Shown one piece after another: positions 34,332 to 43,929 of a DNA stretch of 64,000 bases. Made by a program: the position numbers and the translations under genes. The notes below the pieces were generated by a model. That model had not been told where the DNA came from. It did no database searches and saw only the letters and a list, made by a program, of their open reading frames with translations. Origin of the DNA: Lithospermum erythrorhizon. Lineage: Eukaryota > Streptophyta > Magnoliopsida > Boraginales > Boraginaceae. The stretch spans positions 434,001-498,000 of the forward strand of contig JADFUC010000750.1 of NCBI GenBank assembly GCA_019722365.1, given 5' to 3'. Each line of letters starts with the position of its first letter. Positions within the stretch are counted from its first letter, which is position 1.

Positions 34332-35387
34332 CTAAGATACTTGTTGACTTCTAACTGCATTCCAAACTTTAAGCCATTCCAGCATAGCTTCAGCAGCACG
34401 AGCGAAAACCGGATCCCTTTGTCCCAATCGCTCCTTAACTGCTGTCGCCATCTCCTTTACGCAATCCTCTGCAGTAACTGCTTCCTTAGAGAATATGAGA
34501 GATTGGAAAAAAGGTACAACCTCTTCCATCAGTTTCACTCCTTGCCACTCTTTTTTCAGACTGTCAACGGGATTACCCCTCTCCTTTCGCCACACATAAG
34601 GAAGTCCGCTTTTCACACCAAACCCCAAGTGATCACTGATTACCTTGACACACATCCCAGTCCATATATCTTCCATCGTCTCCCACCTGAATTTTCCTTC
34701 TTTTGCCAACTTGAAAGCCGGAAGCAGAGCAGGACCTACCAACTCACGATTGAAAGCTATGTTTATCCCACTGACAGGCATCAAGGTTTTCGCAGGTATA
34801 GTAAGAACAGCATCAACATATCGGTTGTTAGTCTGTTCTGGCTTCAGGGCCTGTGTAGGGGCATCATAGTCAGCTAGATTGAGCCAAAGCCCACATGAAA
34901 GAACACATGGAACCCCGCTTCTTAAGCTAAATGGATAACCACGCACAAAGTCCGTGCCTTTACAGAAGGGGTCATACAGGGTATTAAAGAAAAATGGTGT
35001 TGCCGGAGTCTTGAGATTGGTGATATGCTGTGCTACTACATCCACCAAGTTGCCATTTGTATCTTTAGCTTGGGTGCAGTCATCGTCAATTGAGATGACA
35101 TATTTCTTTCGGGACATAAGATAACCAAAATACCTACAAGAATAGCCTGAGAAAAGAGAGGAAACAGAAGAAGATCCCACAGTGCGCACAATGTCAGACT
35201 TTTTATAGAAATCAACATTAAATCCTTCAGGTATTTTAACTTCCTCCTTAAGATCTGGATCTTGGACGATGATCAAATGAAACTGGGAGATAAATGGCCT
35301 CCAGTCTTCAAGGAATGATGTAAGATCAGATTGGATAGCACCAATCACAATATCTATCTCCTCATTCATGATGCTTACTTGAGACAT
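34332..35387 (-). CDS. RGP5: Reversibly glycosylated polypeptide / UDP-arabinopyranose mutase family, RGP5-like
   Basis: Class members interconvert UDP-arabinopyranose and UDP-arabinofuranose at the cytosolic face of the Golgi, feeding wall polymers. Single-exon ORF of 351 aa, the usual length. Family motifs in order: EIDIVIGAI near the start, the acidic ISIDDDCTQAKD triad, TPFFFNTLYDPF, DFVRGYPFSLRSG (with the arginine region linked to self-glycosylation), GLWLNLADYDAPTQ, NNRYVDAVLTIPAKTL, SGINIAFNRE and DIWTGMCVKVI. The overall sequence is closer in memory to Arabidopsis RGP5 than to RGP1-3, for which mutase activity is best established. Its own activity is therefore less certain. The ATG at 35387 starts only 95 bp after the stop of the same-strand gene upstream. 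Confidence 0.92.
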   Translation of the reverse strand: MSQVSIMNEEIDIVIGAIQSDLTSFLEDWRPFISQFHLIIVQDPDLKEEVKIPEGFNVDFYKKSDIVRTVGSSSVSSLFSGYSCRYFGYLMSRKKYVISIDDDCTQAKDTNGNLVDVVAQHITNLKTPATPFFFNTLYDPFCKGTDFVRGYPFSLRSGVPCVLSCGLWLNLADYDAPTQALKPEQTNNRYVDAVLTIPAKTLMPVSGINIAFNRELVGPALLPAFKLAKEGKFRWETMEDIWTGMCVKVISDHLGFGVKSGLPYVWRKERGNPVDSLKKEWQGVKLMEEVVPFFQSLIFSKEAVTAEDCVKEMATAVKERLGQRDPVFARAAEAMLEWLKVWNAVRSQQVS

Positions 35388-35482
35388 GTTGAGTCAACAA
35401 TAAACAAAAGACAAGACCAGCAAGATGTCGAAAATCAACTGCTTCAAATCAGTGAACTACTTCAGTGGTTCTTGACGCAGGA

Positions 35483-36886
35483 TCAGAATTTTTCGGAACA
35501 CCCTGTCAACACATTTTCAGATCATGAAAGTTCCATCATACACAAGTAGATAATTACAACCATAAGATAACTTACTAGTGGGGAGGACCGGAGTGAGAAC
35601 AACCTGAATATTCAGGGCCGCGATCAGAGAAAGAATTTCTTCTTTACCAGTTGCCACAAATAGCTTTAGAATCTTGTCCGTTAGCTTTCCAGCTCTCAAA
35701 GTTCTCTGGTAATTAAGTAAGTAAATGCAATTACATTTTAGATTCTTAGAGCTTAGATACAAACTCTATGATGAAATACAACACAGTCCAGCATGGAAAT
35801 GTTTTCCATAATACTTCTGGACAATTAATTAATTGATATATACTCCAAGTATTCATATCAATATGGAATATGCTATCATCTTTCCACATGTTAACAACAA
35901 TTGAAGGCAATTAAGAACGTTTGTCATTTCCACCAAACTAATTCTTGCTAAAGTAGTTCTGATATCCATATAACAAATAGAAGAGCACAGTACTCTATAA
36001 ATCAAACATAAACTCATAGACATAATGCACAAGTAAGTCTTCAAATTTCTTTCTCTGAGTAACTATTGTGTTTAAGTCAACTACTATCTTACCAACATCA
36101 AAGAAAACTGATAGAGCATGTTCCCAACTATATATGCACCAATTAAGATTGCCACCTCCTAATCTAATATTTGGGTCTAAAGACCTAGATGGTGTCCTAG
36201 AATATAAAAAATCAACACGTCCCAATGCCCCTGAAGAGGCTAACGTGCCTAAGTGGGGGGGTCAGATAGTCTGCAGTCTTAAATGGTATCAGCTTTCTAG
36301 ATCAAGATTGGATTTTTAGTAAGTAAAAGTCAATGTCATATCCTCTTTGATTGATTTTCCATAACCCTCTTTACTTCAACCTTCATAATCATATACTCCA
36401 AAATTACTCACAAAACACTAAATTAATGAACTTTATATTAAGATCATAACAGAAAAGTCAAATCAACTAATGAAACCAATAAATAAAAAAGCAAAGCTGA
36501 ATCAAAACAATATACTTATATTTCTACATCAAGATCGGATTTTTAGTAACTAAAAGTCAATCTCATATCCCCTTTGATTGATCCTCCATACCCCCCCTTA
36601 CTTCAACCTTCATGATCATATACAAAACACTAAATTAATAAACTTTATATAAAAACGAAAGTACAACTCAATGACAAAACAAACCCAACAAACAAAATGA
36701 ACCCAAAATACAAAGTGCATAATGAAGAACATGTGTACAATGAAATTTGATGAATAGAGAAGAGGGGAATACCAAGAAGAGGTCAATAAGAATATGGTCA
36801 GGCAAGAAAGAGAGATCAGAAAAGTGAGAGAGATTTGGAATTGCAGAGTCAATGGCAAGAGATACAAGTGAAGCTGGACTTCTCAT
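35483..36886 (-). CDS. Small conserved plant protein (annotated elsewhere as RNI-like), 87 aa, three exons
   Basis: Exons 36886-36773, 35705-35576 and 35502-35483 sum to 264 nt, with GT-AG junctions and closing phases. Starts MRSPASLVSLAIDSAIPNLS, continues SFLPDHILIDLFL, then RTLRAGKLTDKILKLF in exon 2, and ends LPTRCSEKF, split across the last intron (A|GG). I recall this short protein as conserved across plants under names such as RNI-like superfamily protein. The LPDHILIDLF part resembles the start of an F-box, but the protein is too short for LRRs. No function is known to me. Its stop lies 95 bp from the RGP5-like start, leaving little room for separate transcription signals. Confidence 0.85.
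36213..36290 (+). mobile_element. Partial SINE-like copy in intron 1 of the 87-aa gene
   Basis: CGTCCCAATGCCCCTGAAG then CCTAAGTGGGGGGGTCAGAT matches the first half of the elements at 39,118 and 54,338. The 3' half is absent or unrecognisable. Confidence 0.5.
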
Positions 36887-38266
36887 TCATAACCTTCTTG
36901 TCTAAACAAAACACATACAAACTCCACACTTTCACTGCTGGATTCTACCTGCTTACTATAAACACATACAAGCTGGAGTATTTTTTTTTTTTAATCGTTC
37001 TAATCTAAATTTTTTATTTTTCATAATATTTTTTGACTATTTTTTTATGAAATTATCAACCAAATTCTAAGAGTACGCATAAAATTCAAACCGATCTCGA
37101 ATGTGATCAAACAACCTAAAATAACCAAAAATTTTGGGGACCAACCCATTTAGGTTCTGCTATCAGTTAATCCAACTAATTCTTATTTTTCGGCCTTCAA
37201 ATAACCGAACCGATTTCTAAATTTTATGTAGATTTCAATTTTCATTTATTATATTTCTTTTCAAGATTCAGAAGATTCAGACAGCAGTATATTTTTAAGT
37301 TTTTTAATTCTAGATTAATCTTGCCGAAGTATTTTGACAGAATTAAATCTTAAAAGGACTATCAATTATATCGAATAGATATAGTTTTATGAATTGTTCA
37401 TCATACCTGAAAATTATCTCAAATCGAACCGAACCGATGAAGTTTCGAGATAACCACAAATAGGTTCACTTAATTTTATCAAAAACCGAATGTAACTTGA
37501 ATCCTACAAGACACCTATACATTACCAATCATATAGCTATAATACAACAAAAGGGTGCAGTAGTAACGAAAGTTGCAATTAGTAAAAAATAAAACCTTTC
37601 ATCCCTAAAAGAACAGGTGTATAGTGGTGACTCTGATGCAATATTATATATTGGATTTCTTTTTTTCATTTATTTTCTCTACGATCATCGGTAATAGGCT
37701 CCAAAGGTAATGGTGGCGGTGGTGAAATTTCACTAAAATCATACTCTTCTTTTATTTCACCTGTTTTTGTACTACGGAGTATTTTTTTATTTATGTACAA
37801 GGTTAGCATTTTAGCAATCAACTTGAACATCCCATCAAATTAATCAATCGTCGGGAACAGTGATTGAATGTATCACTTTAAAAAGTCAAGTCGATAAATG
37901 CATTTAATGAAGTCAATGATATTATCATCATGAACTCTCTAATTAATCAACAACTCTACACAACTAATCAATTACACCAACAAGACCTTGCTTTTTTCTG
38001 GGTTCATTACTGATCCCTCTTGTTGAGTGAATCAAGAAAGAGTGATGAGTTGCATTAAAAATTCAATCCCAAATCAGCAAAAAGTGTGATTATACATTCA
38101 AAGCTAATAGCATAATACAAAGGGAAGTAAACTATGACCTAAAAGTGAATATCAACTGTTTCAAACTGATATTGCAAAGAACTCAGCCACATCTGAAACA
38201 TTCAGGACAAAACATGAACCAGATAAAGATGAAGTCAAAGTAGAGAGTGGTATTTCAAGTCACAAA
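36887..38266. other. Intergenic region between the Alba and 87-aa genes
   Basis: No gene recognised. About 37,130-37,400 has GAACCGATTTCTAAATTTTA-type sequence shared with about 7,440-7,500, so an interspersed repeat is present. A TATA-poor, T-rich tract at 36,980-37,050 lies upstream of the 87-aa gene. Confidence 0.45.
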
Positions 38267-41200
38267 CTAAGCCTGATACCCATCACCCCTTCCACGGTAT
38301 TCCATTCGTCCACGACCGAATCCTCTTCCACCACCCCTGCCCCTTACATATCCCGTACCTGTCAACATGTCGTAACTTGTAAGTAAAATCACGAAAGCTA
38401 GTTACAGCCTCATACAGTTGGTAACATAAGTTCTTCTAAGATAGGCCAGAGTTTTAAAGACCGGATTTTACTTCTAGACATGATGATCTCGTTTCAAAGA
38501 AAGACAACACAACACCATTCAAGTTTGAAAAGTAAAGAAGAATTTGTGCATTTAAATTCGACTTCTTAGTGTAATGGAAAACTAGAATAGGCTAGTTTTA
38601 ATAATTAACTGCAAAAGGTTTGTTAACAATAAAAGACATCGCGATAGCTCTAATAATTATTAGAATTTTAGCAACGCAAACTACATCTTGCATGCCTCTT
38701 ATACTAATGTAAAATTAGCAGAATTATTTTTAACGATTGAAGAAGAGGCCACGCTAAACTTACCTCGAAAACCCCGACCACTGCCTCTCCCACGGTCTCC
38801 TCCATAGTTATAGTATCCATCATCTTCTGTGAGATAAAAGAAAGGAGTCCAAGTCAGCCAAATATATAAAAACTCGGAACTTTTGCATATTATATATAGT
38901 ATCCATCATGAAAAACAGAAGTAGGTTGTCCAATCTATGAAGAATAAACCCCTTCTACCACCTCTGCTATGATTATTATATCCATCATCTTCTGAGAGGT
39001 AAATGAAAGGTATTATAGTTAGTTGAATATTAAGAACACTATGAAATTTGCTGCAAGCATGTTATAGATACAGTATCCATCATATTCTTCTGTGACCAAC
39101 AGAAGTAGGTTGTTCCTCAACAACATCAACATGCCCCAATTCATCTGAAGAGGTTCCCGCCTAAGCGGGGTAAGAGAGGTCGAATAGTACGCAGCGGAGC
39201 AGCCTCTTGTGATAACAGAGAGTATGCTTCCAGAGTGACCCAAGAGTGAAGTGCGAACACTATTTACTACTTAAGTGTAATGAACAATAGCATACAATAT
39301 TAAATACCTTGATATCTCCCATATCCACCCCGTCCACCACCTCTACTATGATTAATATATCCATTATCTTCTGTGAGGTAAAAGAAAAGTATTAAAGTTA
39401 GTTAAATATTAAAAGCACGCTCAACTTTGCTGCTTGCATGTTATAGATACAGTATTTATCATCTTCTTCTGTGACCAACAGAAGTAGGTTGTTCAATCTT
39501 TGGAAAACAAACCAACAATCTATATTTAATTCAATTGCATACAAAATTAAATACCTTGATATCTCCCATAAACACCCCGCCCACCACCTCTGCTATGTTT
39601 ATTATATCCATCATCTTCTGTGAGGTAAAAGAAAGGTATTGAAGTTAGTTGAATATTAAAAACACTCTGAACTTTGCTGCTCTCATGTTATAGATGTAGT
39701 GTCCATCATATTCTGTTGTATCTCTAATTCTAATTCAATATCATACAAAACATTAAATACCTTGATATCTCCCATATCCACCCCGTCCACCACGTCTGCT
39801 ATGATTATTATATCCACCATCTACTGTGAGGTAAAATAAAGGTATTAAAGTTAGTCGAATATCAACAACACTCTGAACTTTGCTGCTCGCATGTTATAGA
39901 TGTAGTATCCATCATATTCTGTTGTGACCAACAGAAGGAGATCGTTCAATCTATGAAAAGTAAACCAATGATCTCTATTCTAAATCAAAATCATGCAAAA
40001 AATTGAATACCCTGATATCTCCCATATCCACCCCGTCCACCACCTCTGCTATGATTAAAATATCCATCATCTTCTGTGAGGTAAAAGATAAATAATATTA
40101 AAAACACTCTGAGTTTGCTGTTCATATATTATATAGCCACCACCATATATACCTTGATAATTTCCATATCCACCTCCCAAACGACCTCTACCTCTGCCTC
40201 TGAATTTGCCTCTCCCTCTGCCGCGACCTCTGCCCTGAGGATCTGAAGTAGCAAATGAAATAGGTAAACCAAATCAATGAAACAAACGATACTGTACAGC
40301 TATATGAGTTCACTTCCAGCAGAAGTAAGAGGGTGACTGACTGAATAATAAGACTAATGGTCAAATAATATGAAAACTCTGGTAGATATAAAGCGAAAAC
40401 AAAATATTGAAAAAGAAACCAATCTTAAATGGCTAGTGTATAAAAAAATAGTGCACCTTGGATAATATCCGTGGAGGTCACGACCACCTGTCTGAATTGC
40501 CGCTGGGGTTGCTGATTTTCGGCCCGGAATGGCTTTTGATCTGATGGAGCTTGATAACTATATACATTGTACATGAGAAGCTTAGAACAATATAAAACAT
40601 CGAAAAAATATACTCCCTCCATCCCTACAAGTTCGTCCACTTTTTAATTTTTTAAGGTTGAAGTTTTAAATTTTGAACTCAAACATTTTCTATATGTTGT
40701 ATAAGATTTTTGTGGCAAAATATCATATTTTACTTAACATGATAATTTTGATTCAAATCGAGGTTATATGTGTTAATTAAGAGAAAGTTTGTTAATTTTG
40801 ACCATTGAAAAACAAATCGGTCAATTATTTAAAGAAGGAGATTAGAAGTTAGCGTTTTACCCAGGTGAATCTTTGTTCAACTCTGCTGTTGATAGCTTAA
40901 TAGTTATCAACGAGACCTGGCGGGTCATCTCCAAGCTGCATAAAGAACCACACTTACCAAACGAGTGGAACAAATACAGAAGCACACATACATGGTTACA
41001 CTAAAGAACACTTACGTCTGCAGCCCCTCTTCAATAGGCTCATATGCATCGGTAATGGTTGTCGAGCTAATGGCAGTTTCTTGATGCAGACCAGGATATC
41101 TCTTCTGTATTGTGATGCATATGTAAATGCAGTAAAAAATATAGTAAAAATAGGCATCAAAGGAGAACAAAGTGATGTACCTTTATAATCTCTGCAATGG

Positions 41201-43172
41201 ACACTGTCTTGCTAATTGCCTGTCCCATTGCCTTCAAAACAATCTCCTTGGCCATTTTATCCTGACCACAAGGGATGGGTTATGAATAACCTCAGCAGAT
41301 TCTTGAGTATTATATTGGAGTGAAATAAAAAGTGATGTACCAACGAAATAACAGGACTAAAATGGAAGGGATTTATACAGAAGGCAATAAAACAAAATTT
41401 AGAGACATTAGAAAGATGAAAAGATATATCGAAACAAAGGCAGGCACATGTCCGAACTAGGACTTGTGATGCAAACACAGAATCCACATGAAAGGGCCAG
41501 ACCAGTAATTTAGAAACACAAAAGAAACAGCAGAAGTAAGAACGATTTTTTATTCGATTCAAAGATGAAAGAGAAATAAGTTTTCGTTACCATATCCAAC
41601 TAACCGATTATTATGTTGCAGAAAGGAACCCTGGCGACTTTCTATTAGATAGAAAGATTAAGGAGCAATGCCTTTTTGCGACCATACCCACCTAACTAGA
41701 TGTTCGATTATGTTTCACAAAGGAACCTTGATGTCATAACCTGAACATTTCTAAACAAAGAAATATGCAGCCTACTTGAGCATAACACTTTTGTTAAATG
41801 TTAGATAAAACAATATGCATGGCTATCAACTGAAATATTTTACGAAAATTACTTGCCGACTTCAACTAGAATGTGACAATTTTCCAGAAAAAACAATCTT
41901 TTGAATATTCTACTAGTATTCGTTCCCTGCGAAAAGAATATTTTATGACATTATGGACCCTTCAGGAGCCAGAAGATAAATATATTAGAAGTGTATCCTT
42001 GTGATCCTTAAAACATTATCCGAGTCCAAGTTCCACACTCTGTTATGTTACTTCGTCCATTTTAGAAAGTTATCATGTCGATCCTAGAAGACTTAATATA
42101 TGCAAGTTTAAAAATGCAGGTTACTTAATGATATTCAGTGCAGGAAAAACAAAAACAGAATTATAGGATTTACAACACAACAATGCCAATATTTTCCTTA
42201 ATCCTCAACCAATTTGTTGCAAGCCTGTCATCTCTATTTCCAGTTCCCCCATTGCCACTATATATTAATACCAGAAATAAAATAAAACTGATTCACTCTT
42301 TCGTTGGGCCACAATGTGTACATGATTGTTAGTTAACCCACTCAATTTTTTCCACTGTCTTCACCTTCATCCCAGTTAGCTTCTTTCTCTACATTTTGCA
42401 ATAACAACTAAATCCAGAAAAAAATTCTACCTAAAAACTACCATAAACGGAGTTTCCAGTTTATTACCAAATGATTGAACTTTGTAACTCTCAGCAAATA
42501 AATAAACACAAATATAGAAAGACACAAACGAGAAACCCTCAACCGGGTATCCCGTTAATCAAGAAAAGACTGAACTTTGCAACTCCAAGCAAAGAAACAA
42601 CCGCAACTATAGAAAGATACCAAACAAGAAACCCTCAAATAATCCATAAACGCTTACCAAGTTCATCATATTTTTCAAGAATCATGTCATAATAAGCTCT
42701 AGATTATCCCACTTAACTTCTTTCACCATATTTTGCAACAACAACTAAAGAAAGAAAAACATATCCCAAAAAACAAGTATAGAAAAACAGCACACAATAA
42801 ATCCTCAACTGACCCAAAAATGTGTACCAAGTTCACCATACTCCCTCCATTTTAATTTAACTCTTTCGTTTGTTGTTGAAGCTATAATTCATTCGTTTAA
42901 CTCGAAAAAAATTCAAGAACTGAAAATAAAAGGAAATATTAGAGATACTAACAACTAAAGAAGAAGTTAACTACTAAGTTAGTCTAGTGACACGAGATAT
43001 TATTTGCAATGAGAAGGTCCGGTTTTCGAGTATTTCCAATAATAAGTACCTGAAGAAGAGAAGTTGCATAGCTAATGTAATTACGAATAATGCCTTGAGC
43101 AGTTATTCTGATCTCATTTTCATTAATGGGTTCTTCAGGTCTTGCCTTCTCCACTCTTTGGTACCTATCCAT
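38267..43172 (-). CDS. Alba-domain RNA/DNA-binding protein with expanded RGG/GY tail
   Basis: Plant long Alba proteins bind RNA (and DNA) through an N-terminal Alba fold, with a disordered Arg-Gly-rich tail. Exons: 43172-43050, 41261-41181, 41104-41016, 40935-40861, 40557-40457, 40242-40153, then 63-nt cassettes 40073-40011, 39823-39761, 39617-39555, 39370-39308 and 38826-38764, and the last exon 38358-38267. The sum is 966 nt (321 aa) with all phases closing. It begins MDRYQRVEKARPEEPINENE; an upstream in-frame ATG at 43259 is less like the family start. The Alba core runs through NYISYATSLLQ, AKEIVLKAMGQAISKTV, SSTTITDAYEPIEEG and LEMTRQVSLITIKLS. Exon 6 encodes GRGRGRGKFRGRGRGR. The cassettes each encode DDGYNNHSRGGGRGGYGRYQ-like units. 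It ends MEYRGRGDGYQA. Arg-Gly tails are typical sites of arginine methylation and phase separation (family knowledge). Confidence 0.92.
38764..40073 (-). repeat. Tandem array of 63-nt phase-1 exons with duplicated introns
   Basis: Cassette starts fall at 40073, 39823, 39617, 39370, a degenerate one at 38991, and 38826. Neighbouring starts differ by 250, 206, 247, 379 (about 240 without an inserted SINE) and 165 bp. Exons and most intron sequence are repeated (GGTAAAAGAAAGGTATTAAAG and GTGACCAACAGAAG on the plus strand). Each intact cassette is 2+60+1 nt, so any number of copies keeps the frame. The copy at 38991 keeps its acceptor and 5' half but has lost its 3' half and donor. Confidence 0.88.
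39118..39265 (+). mobile_element. SINE-like insertion in the Alba exon array
   Basis: CAACATGCCCC ... CCTAAGCGGGGTAAGAGAGGTCG ... GATAACAGAGAG ... GACCCAAGAGTGAAGTGCGAACACTATTTACTACT matches 54,338-54,474 along its length. It lies between cassettes 39370 and 38991 and explains the longer intron there. Confidence 0.75.
40611..40843. mobile_element. Stowaway-like MITE in Alba intron 4
   Basis: Starts TACTCCCTCCATCCC and ends AAAGAAGGAGATTA, a degraded inverted copy of the start. About 233 bp, AT-rich, non-coding, between the exons at 40557 and 40861. Confidence 0.6.
42475..42640. repeat. Tandem duplication in Alba intron 1
   Basis: About 42,475-42,545 and 42,570-42,640 share TGAACTTTG(T/C)AACTC, AGCAAA(G/T)AAA, TATAGAAAGA and GAGAAACCCTCAA/AAGAAACCCTCAA. 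The period is about 96 bp. A weaker related pair of blocks flanks it (42,361-42,417 and 42,709-42,752). Confidence 0.7.
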
Positions 43173-43377
43173 TTCTTGATGAACCCTTTTTTCTGGATTC
43201 TTGTTTCTTTTATTTTCTCTTTCTAAACTTCCTTTTGTGTAGGTTAAATGTCTAAACAAAAGAAGAGCGAAAAAGCAAGATCATTTATAGAGGTACTATT
43301 GTGGAGCCCTAGTTAACACCTACAAAATCTTGGACTAGTGAAATTTACATCATCCACAATTCCACAAAGTATTTTTA

Positions 43378-43810
43378 TGATCGAATAATCGAGTTAATTG
43401 AAGTTTTCAATTGAGGCGATTAGGAGTGTATTGAGTTGTGGACATGATGTATTGAAGAATCATTAACCCACATATGATCGATTGAGCTCGAGTTTGTCAA
43501 TCAAATTGGGGGTTCAGGGTTCCATCCATTTAGTTGAGAATTAGCTAATTTAGAAATTAGTTACAACAGTTATGATGTGGCATTTTTAATGTGTTGTAAT
43601 TGATTCATAGGGCCACGTGTGTGTTGAATAGTATCAATATCTGAGATGGAAAATAGATTAATTCAATTCATATTTTCAATACAATAACAATTTTCTCTCA
43701 AGATGTTCTCAAACACTTCCCTCATTTTTTCTTCAATCAAACTTTCCGCATAAAAACATCAAGCTTTCATCCGCCATTAATGGCGTAAATGTGAGCTTCG
43801 AGCTTCTTCA
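43378..43810 (+). repeat. Left LTR of the 43-kb copia element
   Basis: Starts near TGATCGAATAATCGAG, ends CTTCTTCA and is immediately followed by the primer-binding site. It aligns with 48755-49190. Confidence 0.85.
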
Positions 43811-43822
43811 TGGTATCAGAGC
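43811..43822 (+). promoter_or_regulatory. Primer-binding site (initiator tRNA-Met type)
   Basis: TGGTATCAGAGC adjoins the left LTR and is the standard plant copia primer site complementary to the 3' end of initiator tRNA-Met. Confidence 0.9.
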
Positions 43823-43929
43823 ATTAGGTATAGAAAATCAATAACAAAAACAACAAAATGTCAACCGGAGGAGCAAGAAATTCAGCTCAAAATCTAAATC
43901 GAAACCTAACCAAAATGAGAACCGAGGCA

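Noticed and set aside
34341..34877. 178-aa plus-strand ORF
   Set aside because: It is antisense to the RGP5-like coding sequence, and its translation has no family features. It is a by-product of the real gene.
42838..42860. Second Stowaway-like MITE in Alba intron 1 (CATACTCCCTCCATTTT)
   Set aside because: Only one terminus was found and no inverted partner within 300 bp, so it is not listed as an element.
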